Shown: piece by piece, positions 33,780 to 43,170 of the stretch
Layout: each line of letters starts with the position of its first letter
Position numbering within the stretch: the first letter of the stretch is position 1
Assembly: GCF_026262505.1 (NCBI RefSeq)
Contig: NC_067204.1
Location: forward strand, 23,715,300 to 23,779,299
DNA: 64,000 bases
Source of the DNA: Trichomonas vaginalis G3
Taxonomy: Eukaryota; Parabasalia; Trichomonadida; Trichomonadidae
Direction of reading: 5' to 3'
Made by a program: the position numbers and the translations under genes
The notes under the pieces: generated by a model
Told to the model about the DNA's origin: nothing
What the model saw: only the letters and a program-made list of their open reading frames with translations
Database searches by the model: none

Positions 33780-35570
33780 AGTTTGTTTCACAAACATTGA
33801 GCGTTCATTGAACTCTATACCATGCGAATACAGTCATAAATGGTGGCATGTAATCTTTACTTTGTCCCGTTGTTTGTGTATATCCTGAAACGCGATGTGT
33901 ATGGTTTCCTTCTCCCTGAGTGTCACTCCAGTAACAATTTATGGCAAACTTAACGTTGTCTTTAACATCATATCCTTTACCTTTTGTCATTCCTGACCAA
34001 TCCAATATCTATGCTTATGCCAACCCGCTTGAGATGTACTTAAATCTATGTAGTGACTGTGTGCAGGTAAATTTTCACCTGTAATCGTTTTACTTCCCCC
34101 TGTTTCCTTTGAAGAGTTTGCACAATACAAAAACCTGTCGACTATTTGTTCCCATGCACCAACACCAAACATTGCTTGAGGACCTCTCACATCCATAGAT
34201 GTATAAATAGAACCTACTGGGTTCATTAAATCAAACATATGAGATAATATAGGATTGTCTCTTTTGAACTTAAAATATAGTGTAACTATTTCGGGTTTCT
34301 TCTGGTTTGTGTCAGAATATTTTTTATAATATAATCTTATGTTTTCAGGGTATGTAAAATCTTGACTATAATATTTATTTTTGTCATCGATATAATAATA
34401 TACTATTCTCGTTTTTTTTTGCATTATATCTTTTATATCTATAATAATCTAAATATAATGTTTGCTTTTGTTCATCTACATGCGGCGTTCTGACATCATC
34501 TCCAGAGTCGAAATAATACGGTACTGGAGCTACGTTAGACAATGTCATATCCGTCATTTCATAAACTCTTAAATATTTCTTTTGTTCGTCTCCATATAAG
34601 TTTAAGTAACAGTTGTTGTCTAATGGAACTTTAACTTGTGTGTCATCATTCTTTTTATAACTTACATACATTTCATTGTTATTTTTTCGGAATGAGTTTA
34701 CACGCATACCATTTTTAAGGAATGTACCAATTGCCCTCTAAAATATTTATTTTCTTCATAGACGGAAAAGTCACCAGCAATAGTTTCAATATTTTTAGTT
34801 GTTCCTATCAAACTTTGGTATATTTCATTCACATATTCTTTATTTGCTTTCTTCTCTAACTCATCGTTAACATAAGTTTTATCTGCTTTAAGGTCTAAAC
34901 ATTCTGAAACCCATCCTGTATCAGCTTTAGTTTTTAAAATCTTCGATGTCCGTTCATGGTACCATTCAACCCTTTCGATAATTTCATTATCTTTTTCATT
35001 AACATATTCCTTATCTGCTTTCTTCATTAATGCACTAGCCACAAGTTCCTTATCTACCTTCTTCATTAACTCACTATCCACATATTCCTTATCTGCTTTC
35101 TTCATTAACTCACTATCCACATATTCCTTATCTGCTTTCTTCATTAATGCACTAGCCACAAGTCCCTTATCTGCCTTCTTCATTAACTCACTATCCACAT
35201 ATTCCTTATCTGCCTTCTTCATTATGTCATTTAGGAAACCTTCTATGAATTCCTCATTTAAATTAAATCTTCCAATCTTCAAAACTTTAGGAAATGCATT
35301 TAATGCGTAATATCTTTGTTCTTCTGGTGGAATTGATGTTATATCATCCGTTATTCCTTTAATTTTTGAATTCATAAATAAAATTTCTTTTATATTTGAT
35401 ATCACTGCACCACCCTTGCAAACGAATTCAAAATGGTCATTTTTCAATACTATCTCCAAATCTCCATATTTCAACCTTTGCGTTTGTTCTGCCGTCTTTG
35501 AATTATATGCATATGTGGCGTAAGTAATGGTCTGTGCCTTAAGTTGCTGTGGTTGCTGTTGTTTAATCAT
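33780..35570 (-). pseudogene. Phage-tail-like fibre region of the Polinton, broken
   Basis: The N-terminal part begins MIKQQQPQQLKAQTITYATY. A stretch built of repeated (M)KKADKEYVDSEL units about 13-14 residues long follows, as expected for a trimeric fibre shaft or coiled coil. The distal part carries a tail-collar-like segment (WEQIVDRFLYCA, then GENLPAHSH with WHKHRYWIG), as in phage short-tail-fibre tips. Together this suggests a receptor-binding spike on the virion. The region has a few breaks and is treated as a fossil. Confidence 0.65.
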
Positions 35571-35594
35571 TTATTATGATTTAAAAATAAATAT

Positions 35595-36305
35595 TTAATC
35601 TGTTATCTCATCAGCTATTTTTTCTATTTGAAATTGCCATAATATTTCATTCATAAATTCTAAATCACAATCAAATAGGTCAGTTATTCTAAATTTAATA
35701 TTTGATAAATCTTTTGAATGAAGAATAAATGAATTCCCGGATAATTGAAACGGATATGATAAAGAAAATATGTTTAAGTTGATGGATAAAATGTTTTGTA
35801 TTGATGGGTAAGAGTTAGGGTCTAATGTTTGATGTGAAAATCTCATTGGGGTATTAACTTTATCACATTTGATTAAAATGAAATTGGAACCAGTGTCAGA
35901 ATACAAAACATCCCCAACATCTTTTTCAAAATTTAATATCCCCAACAATGAACGAAGATGAGGAGTACAAAATTTAATTTTCAGCGGGAATTTAATAAGG
36001 TTATTTATTTCATCAAGTTCAAAAAGTTTATCAGGTTTTGATTTAAAATTTTCTTCATACCAAACGATAAATGATTCATTTAAATAACTTAAAATTGTGT
36101 TAATATCCCATTTCGTTATCACATTATTTATATACATATCATACGTTTTTTCAAGGTCATCTTTAATAAATGATATATAATCTGAAGGGTCTAAAAGAAT
36201 GGGATTAAATTTACCACTCACAGAAACGAGAGTAACATTATAAATTCCACTAACTGTTAAATTTAATTCACAACTATTATTCGAAATAATATTGATAATT
36301 GACAT
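35595..36305 (-). CDS. Minor-capsid-like Polinton protein
   Basis: The 236-residue open frame has a strand-rich second half, ending in SNIKFRITDLFDCDLEFMNE. The pattern of hydrophobic strands followed by (S/N)xxxxLxDxxxxxVxL near the C-terminus is also seen in the 265-residue protein at 55781 of the second element (ANITLTLVDANFVPVKLL). This is typical of single-jelly-roll minor capsid or penton proteins of this virus group. It lies between the fibre and other structural genes. The assignment is an inference from pattern and position. Confidence 0.45.
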   Translation of the reverse strand: MSIINIISNNSCELNLTVSGIYNVTLVSVSGKFNPILLDPSDYISFIKDDLEKTYDMYINNVITKWDINTILSYLNESFIVWYEENFKSKPDKLFELDEINNLIKFPLKIKFCTPHLRSLLGILNFEKDVGDVLYSDTGSNFILIKCDKVNTPMRFSHQTLDPNSYPSIQNILSINLNIFSLSYPFQLSGNSFILHSKDLSNIKFRITDLFDCDLEFMNEILWQFQIEKIADEITD

Positions 36306-36324
36306 TTTTATTACGATTAAAAAT

Positions 36325-36804
36325 ATGGTAAAGCGTTATTTTCCAGTGATAAATAAAACTAGAATAAGATTACCTCAAGAATTCATAAATTCAACGAATA
36401 AGAAATTCATTCATGTTATAAATTTCAGTGTTTTCAGAAAATATGAGTCAATGTCATATTCATCATCGGGTTATATTTCACTTCATTCAAATTTAGTTCA
36501 ATCAAACCCATATAATGACCATTTCATAAGATTTTCAGATGGTATTAAAAATGTAATTGATAGATTAAAATATGAACAGATTGACAATATCGAATTTTTG
36601 GAATTTTGGTTTAAATATCCTGATGGAAAAAAGATTGAAGTTAAAGATAAAGCTGATACTATAACAAAAACAATTACAATGACCGATCCAGATAGTGGGG
36701 AACAAAAAGAAATAAAACAAACGATAGAAACTGGTGAAAGGTCAATTATTATTGATTATGATTCAAAGGATTATTATTCAATAATGTTAATGCTTGAATA
36801 TTAA
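36325..36804 (+). CDS. Polinton protein of unknown role, 160 residues
   Basis: The start MVKRYFPVINKTRIRLP is preferred because it follows a T-rich box. It is the only plus-strand gene within the right-half set and is convergent with the 233-residue gene. The strand-rich C-terminus (RSIIIDYDSKDYYSIMLMLE) suggests a jelly-roll-like structural protein. No firm family is assigned. Confidence 0.45.
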   Translation: MVKRYFPVINKTRIRLPQEFINSTNKKFIHVINFSVFRKYESMSYSSSGYISLHSNLVQSNPYNDHFIRFSDGIKNVIDRLKYEQIDNIEFLEFWFKYPDGKKIEVKDKADTITKTITMTDPDSGEQKEIKQTIETGERSIIIDYDSKDYYSIMLMLEY

Positions 36805-37502
36805 ATAGCCTTAACAAAGAATTTTTCAAGTGATATTTTATATTCATCAACTATTTTATTATAAATATCATTATATGTTAAATGAAGTTCAGTTGTTGTT
36901 CCGTTCTTTGATATCTTAATTGTGCTAATATCCTTTATAGGATTTATTTTTGCAACTGTTCCGCAGCATGAAACCTCATCATCTATGAAAAATTGAATCT
37001 TAACGTCTGAATCTTGAACATCACAAAGAATGGCGATAATGTGAATTAATGATTCATAAGGTAAAATAATTAAACCGGATTGATCAATTAAATTTATTAT
37101 TGAATCATAATTATCAGTTATTATATCACGGTAAATTTTCATTAATTCAGAATTAATGTCTATTTTATATGGCGCATTGCGACTGGAATCGTATATTCCT
37201 GGGTTCTCGATGTTTGATGAAAGAGGTGGGGGGTATGTTGGATATGTGGGGATTTCAACGGGTTCTTTACCGGGTTCAGATAAAATGATTGGGTCTCCAT
37301 TCTCATGGTTTTCTTCATTCTCCTCATTCTTCGGTAAGTCACGAGTTAATAAATTTGGTTGAGTTGCTGACCTTGTTAATTCAGGGCTAACATTAACTTT
37401 AACATTTTGAATAATTCGTGATTTATCATCATTTACGTTATAACCAACCGTAATCTCTGCTTTTGCGTTAGTGTTCTTTTGACTTGTGAAACGTCTTCTC
37501 AT
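36801..37502 (-). CDS. Conserved Polinton structural-cluster protein (SCCG motif)
   Basis: The 233-residue protein has a disordered, proline-rich first half (PTYPTYPPPLSSN) and a conserved C-terminal half. The segment LIILPYESLIHIIAIL, then DVKIQFFIDDEVSCCG and LTYNDIYNKIV, aligns with SYVIAPHEVLKELLKLL, DINIKEIEPDVSCCG and LKYSFPDVIKN at 55193-55760 of the second element. A conserved neighbour of the capsid genes in both elements, it is probably a virion component. It overlaps the end of the opposite gene by four bases. Confidence 0.6.
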   Translation of the reverse strand: MRRRFTSQKNTNAKAEITVGYNVNDDKSRIIQNVKVNVSPELTRSATQPNLLTRDLPKNEENEENHENGDPIILSEPGKEPVEIPTYPTYPPPLSSNIENPGIYDSSRNAPYKIDINSELMKIYRDIITDNYDSIINLIDQSGLIILPYESLIHIIAILCDVQDSDVKIQFFIDDEVSCCGTVAKINPIKDISTIKISKNGTTTELHLTYNDIYNKIVDEYKISLEKFFVKAI

Positions 37503-37587
37503 TTATAATTGAATAAAAAAAGAAAAATATATATTTAAAGTTTTATTTAGTTGTTACGGTAATATCCCAAGGTTCATCATTGTTTGC

Positions 37588-38343
37588 TTATACTTTCTTT
37601 GTAACTGCACCAATAATGTTATTGATATTGCTTTGAGTTTCTTCCAGTCTTATTTCATCATTTACAATATCTTTAATCATTTCATTACATGCATTCTTAA
37701 AACCATCTGATTTTTCTAATTTACGTCTATCACTTTCTTTAATTAAATCAAAGTTATAACCTTGTTGAGAATAAAGTGGTTTCTTTATCAATTCCTTGAA
37801 CGCTTCTGCAAGTGAAGATGAAGAAATTCTTGCCACTTGAATTGGTTTAAATTCTGCTTTCATTGCTTCTTTCTGTTCATTGAACACTGGATCGAATAAA
37901 GCAACTTTAAAGAATTTCTTAGCTGGAATTTCAGGTCTCAAATTTGCATATTGACCATCAAACTGATTAACATATTGTGGTAATCCATCCGGTCCTTCTT
38001 CAATAGCGTTTAATTCTTCATTGAAATATGAATATGGATTATGACGGTATGAATTAATTGGGCCATGTTCACCTTCTCCAATGTATTGTTTAACAGCTTT
38101 TCCATTTTCATCAAATTGCATAGGATAACATTCATTATATGCTTTACGTTTAGGATAATCAGATACAGTTAATTTGTAACCATTTATGACTTTAATATTA
38201 CCTCGACCATCAGTAACGAAAACTTCATTTATACCATCAGGTTTTCCATTTGGACCTGTAATGTCTGCTTCATGTGCTTCCCAATTTGGACCTTGACGTT
38301 TGGCATATGCTTGAGCTTCTGGTAATGTTAAAACGTTTCTCAT
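37588..38343 (-). CDS. Polinton protein of 251 residues, unknown
   Basis: The frame begins [19 protein letters not shown] and is open to a lysine-ending C-terminus. The middle is rich in Tyr, Pro and Asn ([12 protein letters not shown]), which fits a structural protein. It sits between the packaging ATPase and the SCCG-motif gene. I do not recognise the family. Confidence 0.5.
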   Translation of the reverse strand: MRNVLTLPEAQAYAKRQGPNWEAHEADITGPNGKPDGINEVFVTDGRGNIKVINGYKLTVSDYPKRKAYNECYPMQFDENGKAVKQYIGEGEHGPINSYRHNPYSYFNEELNAIEEGPDGLPQYVNQFDGQYANLRPEIPAKKFFKVALFDPVFNEQKEAMKAEFKPIQVARISSSSLAEAFKELIKKPLYSQQGYNFDLIKESDRRKLEKSDGFKNACNEMIKDIVNDEIRLEETQSNINNIIGAVTKKV

Positions 38344-38528
38344 TTGTTTACATCTTTTTGAAGACCAGCAACAATATGAACTAATTCTTTCATTCCGTCT
38401 GGAACTTTCATAGTTCTATTATACACACCCCCTTTTTGTTTGTCCCCTGTTTTAATGGAACCTGTAAAAGATTTGCTATTTCTGTCATGTTTAATTATAA
38501 ATAAAAAATAAAAATTAATTATAAAAAG

Positions 38529-39343
38529 TTAATCAAATTTAACACATCCTTTATTTAAATCAACTATTATTTTTCCATGTTCACCTAATTGTTGATATTG
38601 TGTGTAAAGTTCATTAATGCTCATTGGTAAATTCACTTGATAAAGCATAACGTTCAACTGTTGACGACTAAAACCACTGAAAATGAAAAGTGTTGATAGA
38701 TTTGATTTAATGTTTGTGCTTAATGCTTTGAAGTATTGAACAGCCATGAAGAATGAACACTGAATGTGTCGACATTGAGTTAATAACTGATTAAAATATG
38801 ATTTCTCATTTGTTATTAGTTTTGATTTCACCGCATCATCTAGAAAAATGAGTGAATGCAAAAATTCTCTATCAAAATTTGAAATAGAAAGTGTTTCAAA
38901 TAATTCATCCCGTTGTTTATCAATAATTTTATCCTCTAATCCTTGCTTCTTGATTGTATTATATAATTCTTTATACATTAAAAAGTTTTTTAAATAATCT
39001 TCTGCTTCTTCTTGTGATAAATAAATAATTGGAATTTTGATTAAATGCTTTAAAGATTCAAATGTATCATCTGAAGGTGAACCTGAACGGTTGATATAAA
39101 TTAACACATGTGAATGGGGGAAGTGTTAGCAATAATGATAATTTGTTTTAATATCGTTAATGTTTTACCTTTATTTTGTTTACCAATTGCTGCAGTGATT
39201 GAATTTAAGTAACATTCAGAATATGGAATTTTCATTAATTTTTCCTTAGATAGAGCATTTCTATTATCACTCAATGCTTCATTAATCATATCATCTACGT
39301 ATGTATTATATACTCCCGCTAATTCTTCAGAATTTAAATCCAT
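38529..39343 (-). pseudogene. Polinton packaging ATPase (FtsK/HerA, A32-like), broken
   Basis: A Walker A-like AAIGKQNKGKTLTILKQI lies near the N-terminus and a Walker B-like HSLIFLDDA in the middle. This is the order expected for the viral genome-packaging ATPase that always accompanies the major capsid gene in Polintons. It is no longer one frame. Confidence 0.75.
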
Positions 39344-39367
39344 TTAATCAAAAATAAATTTATAATT

Positions 39368-41008
39368 TTATACATTTCTATTCATCAATATTTCATCATA
39401 TGAACTTCTATACTGTGGTGGTGTACCTGTTGGATGATATTTCAAACCTTCATCCGGTGTCCATGTCCAATACGTAGTCCTAGTAAACCAAACCTGAGGA
39501 GGATTTGTCACCTTTGAACAGTAAGTGTCATTTACACCCTGAATGATTGGATAAGCTTTCACTTGTACTGTAACTTGTGAGTTGAAAGTTTCTAATCCAT
39601 CAAAGAATATACCCGCTCCATCACGTTGAACTGGAATAGTGCATAAGAATGAAGTTTGGTCTTTCCATGTTCTAGCTAATGGCGTGCCATTATCATCATT
39701 CAGTGGTCTAGTTAATGAGTCCTCGTATTCTTCCGTGCATTCATTCACTCCATCTAAATCAGAAGCTTGAAGCATACGTGTAAAGAATATGTCGCCCACT
39801 GTGGTCATCGCTTGATCGGGGAAGTTTCTGGAATCTATAGTGACCTGAAGACCTCGAAGCATTGGATTTTCTAAAACCGTTCTTTGCATTGCATTCTTCG
39901 GAAATGCTAACACAACATCTGTAACATTATGAAGAGCGTATGAGAAATCTGAACTGATACCTTCAGGAGTGATGCAACCTCCATTTAGTGAACGAACGTC
40001 AATATGTTGAGCTGGAATCATGAATGGATCTTCCTTACTGAATAAACGTGGTATTGCTTTAACTGATTCTTCAATTAAACCGTATCCTGGTGTAATGCAT
40101 TTATCCTCTAAAACTTCCATCTTTGTGCATGAAATAATAACGTCATCAACTGTTGCGTCAGCAGATGTAGCGGCTAAGCTTGTAATTAATTTGGCAGGAA
40201 GTCCGATTTGTTGGAATTTGCGATCATATTTATAAACATGATTCATAATCTTTTCATAATTTTCATCAGTTATCTTTTCATAAACGTAATTTTGTAAATC
40301 AGCAACTCTTAACGGGTCAACCTGACAAAATACTAAAGTATCCCTGAAAACATAATATTTAAGAATGATTTCACCAAATGATTTAGGATAATCATCGAAC
40401 GCCTGAAATGCTAACAAATCATTTACCGGAATAATCATATCAAAAGTGATATCAACTTCTTCATTTGCTTTCTTGAAAACTTCTGAAGGGTCAATATATT
40501 TACCACATACTGAGTTATCATATTTTTGAACATTATTATATAACGAATGAACAAACTTTTTAACTTTCCTTTCTGATTTTGGTTTATATGTTGCAAATGC
40601 GAAAGATTCACGGGCGCAATCCATCTGAAGATAACCGGCATCACCTCTTTCGGTTTCTACTTCTAATTGTTTAAAGCTTTGATTTGATGATTTGTAACCA
40701 ACGAATAAACGCATACATTTAAAAGCGGCATCACATGTGAAAGCTTTATTTGAAACTAGAGTTGCTTTAACTTTGCGTTTAATATATGTGTCACCTAATT
40801 GGTTCACATCATGAGCCGGATTTGTAATTCTTAAATGAGTTTGTTTATCATCAAAATATGGAGCATCAGAGTCATAGCATGAACTTTCAAGTTCTCTATA
40901 ATATCTTCTTCCGTCATTCTTTGCGAATATTTCATTTATCTTTTCGAATGAATGAAACACATTTCCATTAATTGGTTTAGTGTTTGGCACCAAATAGTTA
41001 GTCGTCAT
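39368..41008 (-). CDS. Polinton major capsid protein (double jelly roll)
   Basis: The 546-residue open frame has the size and position expected for the Polinton major capsid protein, next to the packaging ATPase. It is rich in beta strands. The segment MRLFVGYKSSNQSF with CARESFAFATYKP parallels FYVGYQYAPEVFMGY with WANYEWFALRN in the capsid region of the second element. It looks whole. A T-rich box with TAATAA precedes the ATG. The capsid call rests on family knowledge and synteny, not on a search. Confidence 0.7.
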   Translation of the reverse strand: MTTNYLVPNTKPINGNVFHSFEKINEIFAKNDGRRYYRELESSCYDSDAPYFDDKQTHLRITNPAHDVNQLGDTYIKRKVKATLVSNKAFTCDAAFKCMRLFVGYKSSNQSFKQLEVETERGDAGYLQMDCARESFAFATYKPKSERKVKKFVHSLYNNVQKYDNSVCGKYIDPSEVFKKANEEVDITFDMIIPVNDLLAFQAFDDYPKSFGEIILKYYVFRDTLVFCQVDPLRVADLQNYVYEKITDENYEKIMNHVYKYDRKFQQIGLPAKLITSLAATSADATVDDVIISCTKMEVLEDKCITPGYGLIEESVKAIPRLFSKEDPFMIPAQHIDVRSLNGGCITPEGISSDFSYALHNVTDVVLAFPKNAMQRTVLENPMLRGLQVTIDSRNFPDQAMTTVGDIFFTRMLQASDLDGVNECTEEYEDSLTRPLNDDNGTPLARTWKDQTSFLCTIPVQRDGAGIFFDGLETFNSQVTVQVKAYPIIQGVNDTYCSKVTNPPQVWFTRTTYWTWTPDEGLKYHPTGTPPQYRSSYDEILMNRNV

Positions 41009-41077
41009 TTATTATTAAATAAAAAATCAAAATTAAAATATGAAAATGAATTTTTAATTTTAATGAAATAATCAACT

Positions 41078-41293
41078 ATGGCTGCAGGATTCTTTAAGAA
41101 ACTGTGGGATAAAGTAAAAAGAGGAGCGCATAAAGTTTGGGAAACAATGAAGAAAGGAGCGAATTGGATATTTAAGAATAAAGAAGCAATTAGTGACGTT
41201 GCTGAATCAATAACACCAAAAGCTGCCCCAATAAGAGAAATTTTAAATAAAGGAGAAAAAGTTTATCAAAGACTACAACCAATACTAAGATAA
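41078..41293 (+). CDS. Small amphipathic Polinton protein A
   Basis: The 71-residue protein starts MAAGFFKKLWD and continues with basic amphipathic helices (KVKRGAHKVWETMKKG). It is divergent to the capsid gene. It shares its first 11 residues with the facing protein at 41318-41554. An amphipathic basic start suggests membrane-active or capsid-internal function, as in adenovirus pVI-type proteins; that comparison is an inference. Confidence 0.55.
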   Translation: MAAGFFKKLWDKVKRGAHKVWETMKKGANWIFKNKEAISDVAESITPKAAPIREILNKGEKVYQRLQPILR

Positions 41294-41317
41294 AAATAAT
41301 ATTTATTTATTTTTCCA

Positions 41318-41554
41318 CTATTTACCCCCTATTTTATTAAGTATTCCTTCAGCAATTCCACCAATTGCGTTACCTGCTTGTGCTCCCATCGCCGGATTAC
41401 CTGCTTTAGTACCTAATACTCCACCTATGATAGTTCCTGCCGTTTTCGCTACTGGTGCCAAAAAGTTTGCAACAGGTTTAATAACCTTTTTATAAACCCA
41501 ACCTGCAGCTTTCTTAATTCCATCCCATAATTTTTTAAAGAATCCTGCCGCCAT
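41318..41554 (-). CDS. Small amphipathic Polinton protein B
   Basis: The 78-residue protein starts MAAGFFKKLWDGIKKAAGW, followed by a Gly/Ala-rich hydrophobic stretch (AGTIIGGVLGTKAG) that could insert in a membrane. It converges on protein A, with which it shares its start. It is likely a virion membrane-active peptide, by analogy. Confidence 0.55.
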   Translation of the reverse strand: MAAGFFKKLWDGIKKAAGWVYKKVIKPVANFLAPVAKTAGTIIGGVLGTKAGNPAMGAQAGNAIGGIAEGILNKIGGK

Positions 41555-41620
41555 TTCTGATTTAATATTAATTAAAAAATATATTTCATCACTTATATTC
41601 TAATTTTTATTTAATGATAA

Positions 41621-42001
41621 ATGAAACCAATTTTAAAAATAAATGAAACAGAGGAGGAAGAAATAAATGAAAGTGAAAATGTTCAACAAAAAATAAACGT
41701 TGTTAAACCAATTACTGAAATAAAATTTTTTTCATCTGTTGATGAATTTAATGACTATTATGCTAATAATAAAAAATTATTTGAAGAATTGACAACATGT
41801 AAATTGAATAAAATGTTTAAAGTTGATGGATTCAAAATTTCAAAAATAAAAGGAGTGGTTAGTTTGAAATCTATTCCTCAATCAAGAATCACCTCATTAA
41901 TGAAAATTGATGATTTAACAAAAAGAATAGAAATTATTGAAGAGCGAATAAATCAAATTATTGATTTCATAAATCATGACTCGTTGAGCCCGGGTCCTTA
42001 A
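41621..42001 (+). CDS. Polinton protein of 126 residues, unknown
   Basis: The frame starts MKPILKINETEEEEINESEN after a T-rich box and ATAA. It is acidic at the N-terminus, with a coiled-coil-like C-terminal part (DLTKRIEIIEERINQIIDFI). Its end runs into a GC-rich double hairpin at 42005-42036. No family is recognised. Confidence 0.5.
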   Translation: MKPILKINETEEEEINESENVQQKINVVKPITEIKFFSSVDEFNDYYANNKKLFEELTTCKLNKMFKVDGFKISKIKGVVSLKSIPQSRITSLMKIDDLTKRIEIIEERINQIIDFINHDSLSPGP

Positions 42002-42008
42002 AGCTCAA

Positions 42009-42036
42009 GGCACAAAGTGCCCAGGACTTAAAGTCC
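42009..42036. repeat. GC-rich double hairpin
   Basis: GGCACAAAGTGCC and GGACTTAAAGTCC are two small stem-loops separated by two bases, in an AT-rich setting. The same layout with different stems occurs at 27965-27990, 28124-28158 and 48931-48959. Confidence 0.8.
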
Positions 42037-42513
42037 ATCACTGAGTTCAAGGTTATATTCATCAAATATTTCATTATTAAATGCAACTTCTGCTAGTTTA
42101 TTTATTTTTTCAATACGATCATTTGAAAGTCTATCGTTTAATTTTTTCTGAAGTTTTTCATTTTCTAGTTCTGAAACTTTATTTGGATGATATTTAAACC
42201 CGTTAAATTCTTTTTCCTCAGTTTTGATCATTAATTTACAAAGAACTTTTGTGGTTGGAATTTGTTTAAACCATTTATCATTAATATTTGTTATATATTC
42301 AATATCTGGAATTAATTCCCAAATTTTTGCATTTTCAATTAATTTATTATCAAATGCAAAAGCAATAAGTTTAATATTAAACTTACCTTTATAATATAAA
42401 CTTTCTACATAATCATCGAAATAAACATCTACTTGTTTAACATTTTCAAGAATTGGTGAAAGAGCATCCATTAATTGATTGACGGTTACGAATCTTGATC
42501 CACTCATTTTCAT
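42028..42513 (-). CDS. Right-terminal Polinton gene, 161 residues
   Basis: The frame begins MKMSGSRFVTVNQLMDAL, and its first codons lie in the right terminal repeat, mirroring the MKMS start at the left end. Expression from a promoter inside the terminal repeat follows. The protein is mixed alpha/beta and not recognised. Its last codons are made by the double hairpin, suggesting a late insertion at the 3' end. Confidence 0.5.
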   Translation of the reverse strand: MKMSGSRFVTVNQLMDALSPILENVKQVDVYFDDYVESLYYKGKFNIKLIAFAFDNKLIENAKIWELIPDIEYITNINDKWFKQIPTTKVLCKLMIKTEEKEFNGFKYHPNKVSELENEKLQKKLNDRLSNDRIEKINKLAEVAFNNEIFDEYNLELSDGL

Positions 42514-42796
42514 ACAAATTAAAAAATAAATTATTCAAAAATGTAAGACATGAATTTTTAAAGTTTATTTTTTAAATTTTTTTATTTTTTTTATTTCATT
42601 ATGTATGGGTTTAGTGTAAATGTCTTACGATTCTGAAAATTTTTAAATCATGATTTATTCAAAAACGTAAGAATAAAAACCGTAAGAATCATACATTTTT
42701 TTATCATTGTTATGAAAATTACTTACAAAATCGTTCAATATTGTATGAATTCTTACGTTTACAAAAAAAGTCACAAAACCCGCAATATATACTACT
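42501..42796 (-). repeat. Right terminal inverted repeat of the Polinton
   Basis: The ~296-base reverse match to the left repeat (24498-24652 plus 25912-26053), with a few differences, ends ATATATACTACT. It contains the start codon of the 161-residue gene. Confidence 0.92.
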
Positions 42797-43005
42797 TTTC
42801 ATTATAAAATTCTCTGTCCTTTCATATTTATCATTGTTTTGTTACATTATCTTTCTTTTCATATTTATCATTATTTTATTTCATTATCTTTCTTTTCATA
42901 TTTATCGTTGTTTTATGATATTCTCTCTAAATTAATGAATACCCTCTTAGTATTGCAATCAAAATGAATTCAAAAGGGATTGTCCAAGTCCTAGTCGCGC
43001 ATGGG
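42797..43005 (+). repeat. 37-bp minisatellite array, final segment, and last ankyrin module
   Basis: After the right TTTCAT duplication, about four 37-bp units lead to the last ankyrin module (ATG at 42964), which has diverged (QVLVAHGA) and ends at 43005. No minisatellite follows it. Confidence 0.88.
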
Positions 43006-43020
43006 GCTGCAATTGCTTAA

Positions 43021-43170
43021 TAATTGCATTAATATACACGAATAAATATTATATTCCTATTATTTATGTATAAATATCTCATATTATGTTGCATTAATAT
43101 ACACGAATAAATATTATATTCCTATTATTTATGTATAAATATCTCATATTATGTTGCATTAATATACACG
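43021..43170 (+). repeat. 65-bp tandem repeat, ~2.3 copies
   Basis: Units begin GCATTAATATACACGAATAA at 43026 and 43091, with a partial third at 43156. The sequence is unlike the 37-bp and 121-bp repeats. Confidence 0.95.

Larger units (their letters stand above)
24498..42796. mobile_element. Polinton (Maverick), 18.3 kb, broken
   Basis: The ends read AGTAGTATATATTGCGGG and CCCGCAATATATACTACT. They are flanked by the 6-bp duplication TTTCAT (24492-24497 and 42797-42802). A 6-bp duplication and AG...CT ends are Polinton hallmarks. Genes include a protein-primed DNA polymerase B, a retroviral-type integrase, a packaging ATPase and a double-jelly-roll major capsid protein, the classic Polinton set. 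The left half reads mainly rightwards and the right half mainly leftwards. The two terminal repeats differ by only a few changes, so the insertion is not ancient, but the polymerase and integrase are clearly ruined. The element as a whole has well over ten breaks. Confidence 0.95.
16548..43010 (+). pseudogene. Eleven near-identical single ankyrin modules within the minisatellite
   Basis: A ~100-base module encodes INECPLSIAI(R/K)M then NSKEIVQFLV(A/E)HGADVNMK, one ankyrin repeat. Copies have their internal ATG-AATTC at 16579, 17054, 17862, 18043, 19003, 19702, 20216, 20471, 22964, 23293 (split by an insertion, resuming at 24258) and 42964. Every copy is entered from the 37-bp repeat at the same base (before TATTAATGAATGCCC). 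All but the last are left at the same base (after GATGTTAACATGAAA or a close variant). They are separated by different numbers of 37-bp units, so they do not form one open frame. They look like ankyrin repeats of the 15093 gene pulled apart by minisatellite growth, then copied as composite units. No Trichomonas-type intron signals were seen at the junctions. Confidence 0.8.
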
